Part shown: in pieces, positions 19,275 to 29,545 of the stretch
Layout: the number at the start of each line of letters is the position of its first letter
How positions within the stretch are numbered: position 1 is the stretch's first letter
Assembly: GCA_013214945.1 (NCBI GenBank)
Contig: JABSRT010000002.1
Span: 222,552-286,551 of the forward strand
Source: Gammaproteobacteria bacterium
Lineage (GTDB): Bacteria > Pseudomonadota > Gammaproteobacteria > Enterobacterales > Psychrobiaceae
DNA length: 64,000 nucleotides
Direction: 5' to 3'
Position numbers and translations under genes: made by a program
Notes under the pieces: generated by a model
What the model was told of the DNA's origin: nothing
Seen by the model: only the letters and a program-made list of their open reading frames with translations
Databases searched by the model: none

Positions 19275-20522
19275 ATGGAACAAATAGCGAGTTTAACTAC
19301 CACCGTATCAGAGCTTAGGTTTGCGCTTGATACTTTTTATTTTTTGATTTCGGGCGCCTTGGTGATGTGGATGGCTGCCGGTTTTGCAATGCTTGAAGCA
19401 GGTTTAGTCCGTTCTAAAAATACCACTGAAATATTAACCAAAAATATCTGTTTGTATGCCATTGCTTGTACCATGTTCTTGTTGGTTGGTTATAACATTA
19501 TGTATGTTGATAATGTTGAAGGTGGCTGGTTGCCAACTATTGCTGGTTTCATTGGTGAGCAGGCTAGTGACGCTGACCATGCCTTAGAATCAGATTTCTT
19601 CTTTCAGGTAGTATTTGTTGCTACTGCGATGTCAATCGTGTCTGGTGCGGTTGCTGAGCGAATGAAATTATGGTCATTCTTACTGTTCTCTGTGGTACTG
19701 ACTGGATTTATTTATCCGGTTGAAGGTTACTGGACTTGGGGCGGCGGTTTTATTTCTAAGTTAGGCTTTGTTGACTTTGCCGGCTCTGGCATCGTGCATA
19801 TGGCTGGTGCAGCTGCCGCAGTTGCTGGCGTCTTATTGCTAGGTGCTCGTAAAGGTAAATACGGTAAAAATGGTCAGATTAATCCAATTCCTGGTTCAAA
19901 CTTGCCAATGGCAACTTTGGGTACCTTTATTCTATGGTTAGGCTGGTTTGGCTTTAACGGTGGCTCGCAGTTGTTAATTTCAGATGCAGAAAACGCATCA
20001 GCGGTTGCTAAAATATTTGTTAATACCAATACCGCAGCAGCTACTGGCGCACTAAGTGCATTATTAGTTTGTCGATTTGTTTGGGGCAAAGCTGATTTAA
20101 CCATGATCCTTAATGGTGCATTAGCTGGTTTGGTAGCGATTACTGCTGACCCATTATCACCTTCATTACAGTTTACCGCGATTATTGGTTTGCTTGCGGG
20201 TGGTTTAGTGGTGTTGTCTATCGTGATTTTAGATAAAGTTAAATTCGATGATCCTGTTGGTGCAGTTTCGGTTCACGGTGTTGCAGGTTTCTTTGGCTTG
20301 ATGGCGGTACCATTTAGTAACGGTGACGCGACCTTCTTTGGTCAGCTGCAAGGTGCAGCGATTATCTTTGCTTGGGTATTTTCTACGAGTTTTGTTGTTT
20401 GGTTTGCGTTGAAAAAGACCATAGGTATTCGAGTAACCGAAGAAGAAGAATATTTAGGAATGGATATCGCTGATTGTGGTGTCGATGCTTATCCTGAGTT
20501 TGTGAGCGTTAAAAGTAATTAA
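19275..20522 (+). CDS. amtB: AmtB ammonium transporter
   Basis: Trimeric inner-membrane channel for ammonium. 415 residues with about eleven hydrophobic helices after an N-terminal periplasmic start. The twin pore histidines are visible in GIVHMAGAAAAV and VSVHGVAGFFG, and the family sequence NTNTAAATGALSALL is intact. A strong ribosome binding site (GTAGGAGAG) precedes the ATG. Co-transcription with glnK behind the sigma-54 promoter is the standard arrangement, and the cytoplasmic tail should dock GlnK. Confidence 0.97.
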   Translation: MEQIASLTTTVSELRFALDTFYFLISGALVMWMAAGFAMLEAGLVRSKNTTEILTKNICLYAIACTMFLLVGYNIMYVDNVEGGWLPTIAGFIGEQASDADHALESDFFFQVVFVATAMSIVSGAVAERMKLWSFLLFSVVLTGFIYPVEGYWTWGGGFISKLGFVDFAGSGIVHMAGAAAAVAGVLLLGARKGKYGKNGQINPIPGSNLPMATLGTFILWLGWFGFNGGSQLLISDAENASAVAKIFVNTNTAAATGALSALLVCRFVWGKADLTMILNGALAGLVAITADPLSPSLQFTAIIGLLAGGLVVLSIVILDKVKFDDPVGAVSVHGVAGFFGLMAVPFSNGDATFFGQLQGAAIIFAWVFSTSFVVWFALKKTIGIRVTEEEEYLGMDIADCGVDAYPEFVSVKSN

Positions 20523-20545
20523 ACGACATTAATTAACTGACCAGC

Positions 20546-20573
20546 AAAGGGCTACTTTATGTAGCCCTTTTTG
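20546..20573 (+). terminator. Rho-independent terminator of glnK-amtB
   Basis: Perfect stem AAGGGCTAC / GTAGCCCTT with a five-base loop, followed by a T run. It lies 24 bases after the amtB stop. Confidence 0.92.
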
Positions 20574-20598
20574 CGTTTAGTCTAAAATGCTCGTGAGC

Positions 20599-20663
20599 TG
20601 GCAAAGAGTGACTATATTCAGGATGATTGGTATGTAACGATGCTACGGATGGCAAAGAGTGAC
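20599..20663. repeat. Pair of 14-bp direct repeats
   Basis: TGGCAAAGAGTGAC occurs at 20599-20612 and again at 20650-20663, exactly 51 bases apart, in the gap between the amtB terminator and yjjX. No further copy was noticed nearby. Regulatory role unknown. Confidence 0.7.
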
Positions 20664-20749
20664 GAGGGTTATCTTAGCTGGTAAGATATTTCCGATTTCA
20701 GTTCTCTGGGATATCTAGGCCCATTGTTTAAAAAGAGTAAAATAAATAG

Positions 20750-21304
20750 ATGAAAACACAGGTAATTAAAGTCGTTGTCGGTTCTCGAAATCCGGTTAAA
20801 ATTAATGCTGTACGCTTGGCACTGACGACCTTATTGGTCGGTGAGCAAACTGATGTTTCACTCGAATGCCTCGGCATTGACGCCCCATCTAATGTGGCAG
20901 ATCAGCCGATGACCGCTGATGAAACTCGTTTGGGCGCGATAAACCGGGTTAACTATTGTCAGCAGCATCATCAAGCCGATTATTACGTGGCGATTGAGGG
21001 TGGAGTTGATAACTTTAGTGATGGGCCGGCAACGTTCGCTTATATTGTGATTGCCGACAAGCTAAAGCGGTCAATTGGTCGCAGTGCAATTTTGCCGCTA
21101 CCGCCAGTGGTTTATCAGGCCTTGCAAGCTGGAGAGGAGCTAGGACATGTGATGGACCGTTTGTTCAATACCTTAAATATTAAACAAAAAGGTGGCGCAA
21201 TCGGCCTGTTAACTCAGGGCGCAGCAACCCGTCAGAGTAATTACACCGAGGCATTGCTGCTGGCGATGGCACCGTTTATTTATCCTGAGCTTTATAGCGA
21301 TTAG
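20750..21304 (+). CDS. yjjX: YjjX-type inosine/xanthosine triphosphatase
   Basis: House-cleaning enzyme that hydrolyses non-canonical ITP and XTP (and possibly their deoxy forms). 184 residues, near the E. coli 170. The N-terminal VVVGSRNPVKINAVRLA, the central YYVAIEGGVDN and DGPATFAYIVIAD, and GHVMDRLF and KGGAIGLLT segments fit the NTPase_I-T family. It stands alone after the amtB terminator; no clear promoter hexamers were assigned in the 176-base gap, which holds a direct repeat pair. Confidence 0.92.
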   Translation: MKTQVIKVVVGSRNPVKINAVRLALTTLLVGEQTDVSLECLGIDAPSNVADQPMTADETRLGAINRVNYCQQHHQADYYVAIEGGVDNFSDGPATFAYIVIADKLKRSIGRSAILPLPPVVYQALQAGEELGHVMDRLFNTLNIKQKGGAIGLLTQGAATRQSNYTEALLLAMAPFIYPELYSD

Positions 21305-21338
21305 CTGAACCAATTAATTTTACTCAACAGATTAGTCT

Positions 21339-22127
21339 ATGCAATCAACATTAGATATTAGCTGGTGGCAATTAGCCGGCTTTATGCTGGTGCTGTTTAT
21401 ACCAGTAATGATCAATCAACGCTTCAAATTAGCCTTGGGCCCCGACATCGCCATGGCTGTCGTGCGAATGACTTGCCAGTTAATTTTGGTGGGGCTTTAT
21501 CTGCAGTATTTATTCGAACTTAATAATCCGTTAGTGACCTGCTTGTGGTTGCTTGTGATGTTATTGGTTGGCGCTAGCTCGATTTTAGGTAGCGCGAAAT
21601 TACCAAAAAAGCGGCTTTATTTACCGGTACTTGCTGGGTTGGTGATCGGGCTATTGCCGTTGTTGCTGATTCTTCTGCTTGTTTTGCTGCGACCTAGCCC
21701 CGTATATAGCGCTCAATACCTCATCCCATTGGCTGGCATGTTATTAGGCAATAGTCTGAGTGGAAATATTGTGGCGCTCACTCGACTCTTTAGTAGTTTT
21801 AGTGATAAAAAGCCACAATACGAGGGGGCTTTAGCGTTGGGGGCGACCCCGGTGCAAGCAGCAGCACCTTTCGTACAGTCGGCATTGCAGCAATCATTAG
21901 CCCCGATTTTGGCGTCGATGACAACAACAGGATTAGTGACTTTGCCGGGCATGATGACTGGGCAAATACTTGGCGGTACCGACCCTATGATCGCGATAAA
22001 ATATCAGTTGGTTATTATGGTCGCTATTTTTGTGATGCTTAGTCTTTCGGTTGTGACTACATTGGTGCTGGCGACCCGTCATGCGATTAATGATGCCGGA
22101 CTCATTTTGATTCAGATCAGACCTTAG
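21339..22127 (+). CDS. fetB: FetB/YbbM-type (UPF0014) ABC permease
   Basis: Membrane protein of 262 residues with about six to seven hydrophobic helices, in the family of E. coli FetB, the permease of an ABC system linked to iron homeostasis and oxidative stress. The family sequence YEGALALGATPVQAA in a cytoplasmic loop, probably the contact for the ATPase, and the following SALQQSLAP / TTGLVTLPGMMTGQILGG are clear. The partner ATPase FetA, adjacent in E. coli, is not beside it here: the neighbours are yjjX and mpl. The transported substrate here is unproven. Confidence 0.85.
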   Translation: MQSTLDISWWQLAGFMLVLFIPVMINQRFKLALGPDIAMAVVRMTCQLILVGLYLQYLFELNNPLVTCLWLLVMLLVGASSILGSAKLPKKRLYLPVLAGLVIGLLPLLLILLLVLLRPSPVYSAQYLIPLAGMLLGNSLSGNIVALTRLFSSFSDKKPQYEGALALGATPVQAAAPFVQSALQQSLAPILASMTTTGLVTLPGMMTGQILGGTDPMIAIKYQLVIMVAIFVMLSLSVVTTLVLATRHAINDAGLILIQIRP

Positions 22128-22169
22128 CATAAAGAAAAAATATTTTGTGGCACAGCTGGCGATAACCTT

Positions 22170-22178
22170 TGCTATGAT
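22170..22178 (+). promoter_or_regulatory. Possible extended -10 promoter of mpl-ubiX
   Basis: TGCTATGAT fits an extended -10 (TG, C, TATGAT) 33 bases before the mpl ATG in an 83-base gap. No convincing -35 is present. Confidence 0.4.
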
Positions 22179-22210
22179 GTTAATAGTCTTAATAAATTAT
22201 AGAATTTCAC

Positions 22211-23599
22211 ATGAAACACATTCATATTTTAGGTATTTGCGGCACCTTTATGGGCGGCATTGCGATTTTAGCCCGAGAGTTAGGCTTTCGGGTTACTGGC
22301 AGTGATGCCAATGTTTATCCGCCAATGAGCACCCAGCTTGAGCAAAGTGGCATTGAATTGGTTGAAGGTTATGATCCTTCTCAGCTTGATCCTGCGCCTG
22401 ATTTAGTGGTGGTTGGTAATGCAATGAGCCGGGGTAATGAATGTGTCGAATATATGCTTAATCGCAATATTCCTTATACCTCGGGTCCGCAATGGTTACT
22501 GGAAAACTTGCTCAAAGATCGGTGGGTGATTGCCCTTTCAGGTACGCACGGTAAAACCACCACCGCCAGCATGGTGGCATGGATCTTAGATCAAAATAAT
22601 CAGCAGCCAGGCTTTTTAATTGGCGGTGTGCCACAGTGCTTAGGGGTCTCTGCTCGATTGGGTGAGGCGCCATTTTTTGTGATTGAAGCCGATGAATACG
22701 ACACGGCCTTTTTTGATAAACGTTCTAAATTTGTCCATTACCGTCCCCGCACTTTAGTGATCAATAATCTTGAGTATGATCATGCCGATATATTTCCTGA
22801 TCTGGCGGCTATTCAGCGCCAATTTCATCACTTAATTCGGATGGTGCCAGCAAACGGTTTAGTGATTTCTGAGCAAGGCGATAAGGCTGTTAGCGAAGTG
22901 TTAGAGCAGGGTTGTTGGAGTGAGCAGCAGTATTTGCAGGGCAAACACGGTGAAGACACCAGCCAATGGTCTTCTAAATTAGTCAAACTAGACGGCTCTG
23001 AGTTTGAGGTCTATTTCGAGGGGCAGTTGCAAGGCGCAGTTAAATGGTCGCAAATTGGTCAGCATAATGTCCACAATGCTTTAATGGCGATTGCTGCCGC
23101 GCGCCACGTCGGTATTTTACCCAAAGATGCGATTAAAACTTTAGCCAGTTTTGAGAATGCCAAACGTCGCTTGGAGCTAAAAGGCCAGGTCAACGAGGTG
23201 GTTGTTTATGACGATTTTGCCCACCACCCAACCGCGATCCATACTACGATTGCTGGTTTACGGGCCAACGTAGGCCAGCAGCGAATTTTTGCTATTTTAG
23301 AGCCCCGTTCGAACACCATGAAACAAGGAGTGCACCAACATACCTTGTTTAATTCGATGAGTGAGGCCGACGCAATATTTTTATACCAGCCCGATGATAT
23401 AGGTTGGGATATGCACGCGGCTGTTAATGGTAGTCAACTGCCAGTGCGAATTGAACATGAGTTAGACGTATTGATTAAACATGTGGTTGAGCAGGCGCGG
23501 CCTGGCGACCAGCTATTGGTGATGAGCAATGGCGGTTTTGGTGGTATTCACCAAAAATTACTCGATGCTCTGGCAATCAAATTTAAGGCGCAATCATGA
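22211..23599 (+). CDS. mpl: Mpl, murein tripeptide ligase (peptidoglycan recycling)
   Basis: Recycling ligase that joins L-Ala-D-Glu-meso-DAP tripeptide to UDP-MurNAc. 462 residues, typical length. The N-terminus [20 protein letters not shown] and [13 protein letters not shown], the ATP loop [25 protein letters not shown], and [10 protein letters not shown] are the features that separate Mpl from MurC. It overlaps ubiX by four bases. Regulation is not evident beyond a possible extended -10 element upstream. Confidence 0.97.
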   Translation: MKHIHILGICGTFMGGIAILARELGFRVTGSDANVYPPMSTQLEQSGIELVEGYDPSQLDPAPDLVVVGNAMSRGNECVEYMLNRNIPYTSGPQWLLENLLKDRWVIALSGTHGKTTTASMVAWILDQNNQQPGFLIGGVPQCLGVSARLGEAPFFVIEADEYDTAFFDKRSKFVHYRPRTLVINNLEYDHADIFPDLAAIQRQFHHLIRMVPANGLVISEQGDKAVSEVLEQGCWSEQQYLQGKHGEDTSQWSSKLVKLDGSEFEVYFEGQLQGAVKWSQIGQHNVHNALMAIAAARHVGILPKDAIKTLASFENAKRRLELKGQVNEVVVYDDFAHHPTAIHTTIAGLRANVGQQRIFAILEPRSNTMKQGVHQHTLFNSMSEADAIFLYQPDDIGWDMHAAVNGSQLPVRIEHELDVLIKHVVEQARPGDQLLVMSNGGFGGIHQKLLDALAIKFKAQS

Positions 23600-24231
23600 C
23601 TGATACAAGTCTGAAATCAGATAATGACTTTGAACAAGCGGTGACCTTAGCGCTTACTGGCGCCTCGGGCGCGCCATATGGGTTAAGATTATTGCAACAG
23701 CTAGTTGCGGCAAATTGCCAAGTGGTGTTGTTACTGTCCGATGCCGCAAAGATCGTGCTGGCGACCGAAGTGGATATAAAATTGCCAGATAGCTTAGAAG
23801 ATTGCCAGCAGTTTTTAAGCCAGCGTTTTAACGCCAAACCTAACCAAATTCAACTGCATAGTCAATATGATTGGTTTTCAACTCCAGCATCGGGTTCGTC
23901 TTCACCCAAGAAAATGGTGATTTGTCCCTGCTCAATGGGCACCTTGTCATCAATTCGTCATGGCGCCAGTAATAACCTAATTGAACGGGCTGCCGATGTT
24001 ATTTTAAAAGAGCGTGGTCAGTTGATTATTGCTTGGCGTGAAAGCCCACTATCAACTATTCACCTTGAGAATATGCTGGGCTTGTCACAAATGGGGGTAA
24101 CCCTAATGCCGTTAGCACCGGGGTTTTATCATAAGCCAACAGAAATACATGAGTTAATCGACTTTATGGTGGCGCGGGTTTTGGATCATTTACAAATTAA
24201 GCAATCGTTAGTATTGCCGTGGATGAAATAA
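23596..24231 (+). CDS. ubiX: UbiX, flavin prenyltransferase
   Basis: Makes the prenylated FMN cofactor used by the UbiD decarboxylase in ubiquinone synthesis. 211 residues; about 20 residues longer at the N-terminus than E. coli UbiX. FMN-binding segment [16 protein letters not shown] near residue 15, then [26 protein letters not shown] and [14 protein letters not shown], with [18 protein letters not shown] near the end. ATGA overlap with mpl supports co-transcription. UbiD is not in the window. Confidence 0.96.
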   Translation: MTDTSLKSDNDFEQAVTLALTGASGAPYGLRLLQQLVAANCQVVLLLSDAAKIVLATEVDIKLPDSLEDCQQFLSQRFNAKPNQIQLHSQYDWFSTPASGSSSPKKMVICPCSMGTLSSIRHGASNNLIERAADVILKERGQLIIAWRESPLSTIHLENMLGLSQMGVTLMPLAPGFYHKPTEIHELIDFMVARVLDHLQIKQSLVLPWMK

Positions 24232-24339
24232 AAATTGTGACGATGATCATATTGTTGTTGGCTTGAATTAGCATCTGACCGGTTTAATGACTAGGATCGC
24301 AGCCAGTTTACTCTTAGTTACTGCCTAAACGGATACGTT

Positions 24340-24870
24340 ATGAAACATACCACTGAAATTATGATCTCACAGCAAGAAATTGCCGATAAAGTTGCTGAAC
24401 TTGGCCAGCAGATCCAAAGCCATTATCAAGACTCGGACAGTTTAATTCTGGTGACGCTATTGCGTGGTTCGGTAATCTTTATGGCTGATTTATGCCGAGT
24501 AATTGATGTGCCAATGTCATTAGATTTTATGACGGTATCTAGCTATGGCTCGAGCATGGAAAGTACCCGCGATGTTAGAATTTTAAGCGACTTAAGAGAC
24601 GATATTAAAGGGCGTGATGTCTTAATCGTTGAAGATATTATTGATACGGGCAATACCTTATCGAAAATTGTTGAAATACTGGCATTGCGCGGCCCGAGCT
24701 CGCTAAAAATCTGTACTTTGCTTGATAAACCATCGCGCCGTGAAGTTGAAGTTAAGGTTGACTGGGTTGGTTTTGGTATTCCTGATGAGTTTGTAGTGGG
24801 TTATGGCATTGATTACGCACAGAAGTATCGTAATTTGCCATATATTGCTAAAGTTGTCCCACTAGATTAA
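24340..24870 (+). CDS. hpt: Hpt, hypoxanthine phosphoribosyltransferase
   Basis: Purine salvage: converts hypoxanthine (and guanine) with PRPP to IMP (GMP). 176 residues, family-typical. The PRPP-binding loop [17 protein letters not shown] lies near residue 96, flanked by [12 protein letters not shown] and [13 protein letters not shown]. The Shine-Dalgarno is weak (GGATACGTT). It stands alone and ends 29 bases before a clear terminator. Confidence 0.96.
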   Translation: MKHTTEIMISQQEIADKVAELGQQIQSHYQDSDSLILVTLLRGSVIFMADLCRVIDVPMSLDFMTVSSYGSSMESTRDVRILSDLRDDIKGRDVLIVEDIIDTGNTLSKIVEILALRGPSSLKICTLLDKPSRREVEVKVDWVGFGIPDEFVVGYGIDYAQKYRNLPYIAKVVPLD

Positions 24871-24898
24871 TTTTCTATCTAAATTACAGTATCTTAAT

Positions 24899-24932
24899 CA
24901 ACGCCTAGGTGAGTAGCCTGAGGCGTTTTTTT
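24899..24932 (+). terminator. Rho-independent terminator of hpt
   Basis: Stem AACGCCT(.)AGG / CCTGAGGCGTT with a one-base bulge and a short loop, followed by seven T. It lies 29 bases after the hpt stop. Confidence 0.88.
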
Positions 24933-25016
24933 ATATTCAAGATGAACGCAATACGCCAATGCTGCTCACGCACGAGCGCGGAGTGGTTTTTATAGTAAAA
25001 ATCTTGTGATTATCAT

Positions 25017-25045
25017 TTGATCGAAACGCCATTCTAATAGACAAT
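25017..25045 (+). promoter_or_regulatory. Possible sigma-70 promoter of tkt
   Basis: TTGATC, 17 bases, GACAAT, followed by a GC-rich stretch (GCGCCC) at the likely start point. The hexamers each match consensus at four positions. About 50 bases before the tkt ATG. Confidence 0.4.
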
Positions 25046-25096
25046 ATGCGCCCATAAAATTTATCCTAAAACAAGACCTAGTAGTCAGGAGTTTGT

Positions 25097-27091
25097 ATGC
25101 CGTCACGTAAAGATTTAGCCAATGCGATCCGCGCCTTGAGTATGGATGCTGTTCAGCAAGCCAACTCAGGTCACCCGGGTGCACCGATGGGAATGGCTGA
25201 TATTGCCGAAGTATTATGGCGTGATTTCTTAAAGCACAATCCAGCGAACCCTAATTGGGCCGATCGCGACCGTTTCATTTTGTCTAATGGCCACGGTTCA
25301 ATGCTGTTGTATTCTCTATTACATCTTTCTGGTTACGAACTATCAATTGACGATTTGAAGAACTTCCGTCAAATGGATTCTAAAACACCGGGTCACCCTG
25401 AATACGGTTATGCACCGGGTGTTGAAACAACGACTGGACCTTTAGGTCAAGGCCTAACCAATGCGGTAGGTATGGCTATTGCTGAGAAGACACTAGCAGC
25501 GCAGTTTAACCGCGCGGGTCACGATGTTGTTGATCACTTCACTTATACCTTTATGGGTGACGGTTGTTTAATGGAAGGTATTTCTCACGAAGCCTGTTCA
25601 CTAGCCGGTACTTTAGGTCTAGGTAAGCTAGTTGCATTTTGGGATGACAACGGTATTTCTATCGACGGTAACGTTGAAGGTTGGTTTACCGACGACACCG
25701 TTAAGCGTTTTGAAGCATACGGCTGGCATGTAATTAGCGATGTTGACGGTCACGATAGTGCCGCGATTAAAGCCGCTATTGAAGCCGCGCAGCAAGATAC
25801 TAAGCGTCCAACGCTAATTTGTTGTAAAACGACCATCGGTTACGGGTCACCAAACAAAGGCGGGACTCATGACTGTCACGGTGCCCCATTAGGTAAAGAC
25901 GAAATCGCCGCAACCCGCGAATTCCTTAACTGGCCACACGCGGCGTTTGAAATTCCAACCGATATTCAAAACGATTGGAATGCTAAAGAGCAAGGTGCAA
26001 ACCTTGAAGCGAGCTGGAATGACAAGTTTGCAGCTTATCAAGCGGCACATCCTGAACTGGCTGCTGAATTACAGCGTCGTTTAAGCGGTGAATTACCAGC
26101 TAACTGGTCACAAGAAATGGATGCTTACATTAGCGATTTACAAGCTAATCAAGGCAACATTGCGTCGCGTAAAGCGTCACTAAATACCTTAAACAAAATT
26201 GGTCCAATGTTACCAGAACTACTTGGTGGCAGTGCCGATTTAGCACCGTCTAACCTGACTATGTGGTCAGACACTAAAGCGATTACAGCTGACGATGCAT
26301 CAGGTAACTACTTACACTACGGTGTTCGTGAGTTTGGTATGTCTGCAATTATGAACGGCTTAGTATTGCACGGTGGCTTTAAGCCATACGGCGCTACATT
26401 CCTAATGTTTATGGAATACGCTCGTAACGCGCTACGCATGGCTGCATTGATGGGCCAACCATCAATCTTTGTTTATACTCACGACTCAATTGGTCTGGGT
26501 GAAGATGGTCCTACGCACCAGCCAGTAGAGCAAATAGCATCATTGCGCTTAACACCTAACATGTCGACTTGGCGTCCATGTGATGAAGTGGAATCTGCGA
26601 TTGCTTGGCGTCATGCGGTTGAACGTACCGATGGTCCAACCACGCTAATTTTCTCGCGTCAAAACTTAGCACCACAAGCACGTGATGCCCAGCAGGTTAA
26701 AAATGCTGCGCGCGGCGGTTACATCTTAAAAGATTGTGAAGGTACGCCTGAGCTAATCTTAATCGCAACAGGTTCTGAAGTCGGTCTAGCTCATGATGCA
26801 CTTAATGAATTAGTTGCGGCTGGTCATAAGGTTCGTTTGGTTTCTATGCCTGCAACTGACGTGTTTGAAAAGCAAGACGCTGCTTACAAAGAATCAGTGT
26901 TACCTGCGAGCGTTGCAGCTCGTGTTGCTGTAGAAGCCGGCATCGCTGATTATTGGTACAAGTACGTTGGCCTAAACGGTAAAGTTGTTGGTATGACTAC
27001 ATTTGGTGAGTCGGCTCCAGCAGGTGACTTGTTTAAGCACTTTGGCTTTACGGTCGAAAATGTTGTCGCTACCGCGAAATCGGTAATGTAA
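25097..27091 (+). CDS. tkt: Transketolase
   Basis: Thiamine-diphosphate enzyme moving two-carbon units between sugar phosphates in the pentose phosphate pathway. 664 residues, as in E. coli TktA. Landmarks: [18 protein letters not shown] near residue 25, the TPP-binding [13 protein letters not shown] near residue 155, [19 protein letters not shown], and [18 protein letters not shown] with the catalytic Glu. Strong Shine-Dalgarno CAGGAG. It leads tkt-epd-pgk-fba, but a strong terminator directly follows it, so transcription of epd is either from read-through or from its own promoter. Confidence 0.98.
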   Translation: MPSRKDLANAIRALSMDAVQQANSGHPGAPMGMADIAEVLWRDFLKHNPANPNWADRDRFILSNGHGSMLLYSLLHLSGYELSIDDLKNFRQMDSKTPGHPEYGYAPGVETTTGPLGQGLTNAVGMAIAEKTLAAQFNRAGHDVVDHFTYTFMGDGCLMEGISHEACSLAGTLGLGKLVAFWDDNGISIDGNVEGWFTDDTVKRFEAYGWHVISDVDGHDSAAIKAAIEAAQQDTKRPTLICCKTTIGYGSPNKGGTHDCHGAPLGKDEIAATREFLNWPHAAFEIPTDIQNDWNAKEQGANLEASWNDKFAAYQAAHPELAAELQRRLSGELPANWSQEMDAYISDLQANQGNIASRKASLNTLNKIGPMLPELLGGSADLAPSNLTMWSDTKAITADDASGNYLHYGVREFGMSAIMNGLVLHGGFKPYGATFLMFMEYARNALRMAALMGQPSIFVYTHDSIGLGEDGPTHQPVEQIASLRLTPNMSTWRPCDEVESAIAWRHAVERTDGPTTLIFSRQNLAPQARDAQQVKNAARGGYILKDCEGTPELILIATGSEVGLAHDALNELVAAGHKVRLVSMPATDVFEKQDAAYKESVLPASVAARVAVEAGIADYWYKYVGLNGKVVGMTTFGESAPAGDLFKHFGFTVENVVATAKSVM

Positions 27092-27097
27092 TCTCCC

Positions 27098-27124
27098 GAG
27101 GCCGCATTTAGCGGCCTTTTTTTT
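27098..27124 (+). terminator. Rho-independent terminator between tkt and epd
   Basis: Perfect GC-rich stem AGGCCGC / GCGGCCT with a four-base loop (ATTT/A) followed by eight T, seven bases after the tkt stop. epd begins 24 bases downstream, leaving little room for an epd promoter after the terminator, so partial read-through is likely. Confidence 0.9.
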
Positions 27125-27148
27125 CGTGGGTGCTCAGGAAAAAGTCCG

Positions 27149-28207
27149 ATGTCAAAATTAAGAGTCGCAATTAACGGCTATGGTCGAATTGGTCGTAGTA
27201 TCTTGCGCGCTTATTATGAATCCTGCTGCACGGCAGGCATTCATGTTAATAACCAACCTTGTTTTAGCGATCTCATTGAAATTGTCGCGATCAATGAATT
27301 GGCTGGGTCAGAGGGCATTGCTCATTTGACCCAATTTGATAGTAGCCATGGTCGGTTTATTCATCCGGTTGCTGTTGATAATGAAACGCTGTGTATTCTC
27401 GATGACCGTATTGAGCTACTGCATATTGCAGACCCTGCATTGTTACCTTGGCAAGCGCTGAATATTGATGTGGTGTTAGAGTGCAGTGGCGTATTTAGTT
27501 CGCGCAGCGACGCCCAAAAGCATCTCGATGCTGGTGCAGGCAAGGTATTATTTAGCCACCCAGCCGATCCGGATGTTGATCGCACGGTAATTTTTGGAAT
27601 TAACGATCATTTGCTCGAACCTTCGGATCTTATTGTGTCCAACGGCTCATGCACCACCAACTGCGTAGTGCCAGTGATTGAAGCGCTAGATCGTCATTTT
27701 TGTGTCCGTAGTGGCACTATAACGACAATTCACTCATCGATGAATGATCAGCAAGTAATTGATGCTTATCACCCCGATTTACGCCGAACTCGCGCCGCTA
27801 GCCAATCAATTATTCCGGTTGATACCAAGTTAGCGCAAGGTATAGAGCGGATTTTGCCAACATTGAAAGGTAAAATGGAAGCCATTTCAGTTCGCGTGCC
27901 GACCATTAATGTCACGGCAATGGATTTGAGCGTAACGCTTGAACGGCGGGTTGAAATAAACGATGTCAATCAGATGTTAAAGCAGGAAGCAACAAGCAGG
28001 CTGGCGGCTATTTTGGATTACACCGAAATGCCATTAGTGTCTTGTGATTTTAATCATGACCCTCATTCGAGCATTGTCGATGGCACGCAAACAAGGGTCA
28101 GCGATGGCCACTTAGTTAAGCTGCTGTTGTGGTGCGATAACGAGTGGGGATTTGCCAATAGAATGTTAGATACCTGTTTAGCCATGAGCAAGTCGGGTAA
28201 CCATTAA
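27149..28207 (+). CDS. epd: Epd, erythrose-4-phosphate dehydrogenase
   Basis: GapA-like NAD enzyme oxidising erythrose 4-phosphate to 4-phosphoerythronate, for pyridoxal phosphate synthesis. 352 residues. NAD fold at the N-terminus ([19 protein letters not shown]), catalytic cysteine in [18 protein letters not shown] near residue 173, and C-terminal [14 protein letters not shown] favour Epd over GAPDH for its place before pgk and fba and the family-like [18 protein letters not shown]; a GAPDH role cannot be excluded from sequence alone. Confidence 0.88.
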   Translation: MSKLRVAINGYGRIGRSILRAYYESCCTAGIHVNNQPCFSDLIEIVAINELAGSEGIAHLTQFDSSHGRFIHPVAVDNETLCILDDRIELLHIADPALLPWQALNIDVVLECSGVFSSRSDAQKHLDAGAGKVLFSHPADPDVDRTVIFGINDHLLEPSDLIVSNGSCTTNCVVPVIEALDRHFCVRSGTITTIHSSMNDQQVIDAYHPDLRRTRAASQSIIPVDTKLAQGIERILPTLKGKMEAISVRVPTINVTAMDLSVTLERRVEINDVNQMLKQEATSRLAAILDYTEMPLVSCDFNHDPHSSIVDGTQTRVSDGHLVKLLLWCDNEWGFANRMLDTCLAMSKSGNH

Positions 28208-28223
28208 AAATTAAGGAAAGGTA

Positions 28224-29399
28224 ATGTCTGTAATCAAAATGACCGATTTAGAATTAAGCGCACAACGTGTCCTAATTCGTGAAGATTTAAATGTGCCAGT
28301 CAAAGATGGCAAAGTAACATCTGACGCGCGACTACGCGCGGCATTACCGACCATTAAACTGGCTTTGGCACAGGGCGCTGCTGTGATGGTTATGTCACAT
28401 TTAGGTCGCCCGACTGAAGGTGAGTTTAATAGTGACTACAGCCTTAAACCCGTCGCTGATTACCTTAATGAGGCGCTTGATGTCAACGTGCGTTTAGTGA
28501 CTGACTACCTTGACGGCGTCGAAGCCGTTGCTGGTGAAGTGGTGATCTTTGAAAATGTCCGCTTTAACATTGGCGAAAAAAGTAACAGCGACGAGCTAGC
28601 TAAAAAAATGGCTGCTTTGTGTGATGTCTTTGTAATGGACGCTTTTGGTACCGCGCATCGCGCACAGGCATCAACCCACGGCATTGCTAAATTTGCACCT
28701 ATCGCTTGTGCTGGGCCTTTATTGTCAGGTGAGTTAGAAGCCTTAGGTAAGGCATTAGATAATCCAGCGCGGCCGATGGTTGCAATTGTTGGCGGCTCAA
28801 AGGTATCGACTAAGTTAACGGTATTAGAAAGCTTGTCAAAAATTGTTGATCAATTAGTGGTCGGTGGTGGCATCGCCAATACATTTATTGCTGCGGCAGG
28901 CCATCAAGTTGGCAAATCACTTTATGAAGCCGATTTAGTCGGTGATGCCAAAACATTAACCGCTAATGCCCTGGCCAATAATGGTGATATTCCGGTACCG
29001 ACCGATGTCGTGGTGGCAACTGAGTTTGCTGAAACGGCAACCGCAACGTTGAAGCCCGTTAGTGAAGTACAAGACCACGAAATGATTTTTGATATTGGCC
29101 CTGATTCAGCCGCCGCGTTATGCGAAATCATTAAAAACGCTGGTACCATCGTCTGGAACGGCCCCGTTGGCGTATTCGAATTTGACCAGTTTGGTCAGGG
29201 TACCGAGACTATCGCGCGTGCGATTGCCGACAGTGATGCATTCTCAATTGCTGGTGGCGGCGATACGCTAGCCGCAGTTGATAAGTATGATATTGCCGAT
29301 AAAATTTCGTATATCTCAACCGGTGGTGGTGCGTTTTTGGAGTTCCTTGAAGGTAAAAAACTACCCGCAGTTGAAATATTAGAGCAACGCGCAAAGTAA
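28224..29399 (+). CDS. pgk: Phosphoglycerate kinase
   Basis: Glycolytic enzyme converting 1,3-bisphosphoglycerate and ADP to 3-phosphoglycerate and ATP, and the reverse in gluconeogenesis. 391 residues. Substrate-binding [15 protein letters not shown] at the N-terminus, [24 protein letters not shown], then the nucleotide site [22 protein letters not shown] and [12 protein letters not shown]. Strong Shine-Dalgarno (AAGGAAAGG) 16 bases after epd, so the two form an operon. Confidence 0.98.
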   Translation: MSVIKMTDLELSAQRVLIREDLNVPVKDGKVTSDARLRAALPTIKLALAQGAAVMVMSHLGRPTEGEFNSDYSLKPVADYLNEALDVNVRLVTDYLDGVEAVAGEVVIFENVRFNIGEKSNSDELAKKMAALCDVFVMDAFGTAHRAQASTHGIAKFAPIACAGPLLSGELEALGKALDNPARPMVAIVGGSKVSTKLTVLESLSKIVDQLVVGGGIANTFIAAAGHQVGKSLYEADLVGDAKTLTANALANNGDIPVPTDVVVATEFAETATATLKPVSEVQDHEMIFDIGPDSAAALCEIIKNAGTIVWNGPVGVFEFDQFGQGTETIARAIADSDAFSIAGGGDTLAAVDKYDIADKISYISTGGGAFLEFLEGKKLPAVEILEQRAK

Positions 29400-29446
29400 T
29401 AAGAAACTGCCTAGCTGGTTAATCAGCTGTGCAGATTAGTATAACA

Positions 29447-29476
29447 TTCTACATCGGGATAAATTCGGCTATAATT
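29447..29476 (+). promoter_or_regulatory. Possible sigma-70 promoter of fba
   Basis: A perfect -10 hexamer TATAAT at 29471-29476 with a poor -35 (TTCTAC) 18 bases upstream, in the 146-base pgk-fba gap. A small A/T-rich hairpin (GGCAAAA / TTTTGCC) follows near 29501-29520, before the ribosome binding site GACAGGAATAG. Confidence 0.4.
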
Positions 29477-29545
29477 TAGCCAAGCATCCCTTTATTTTAT
29501 GGCAAAAGTTTTTTTTGCCCAACTATTTAGACAGGAATAGTAAAA

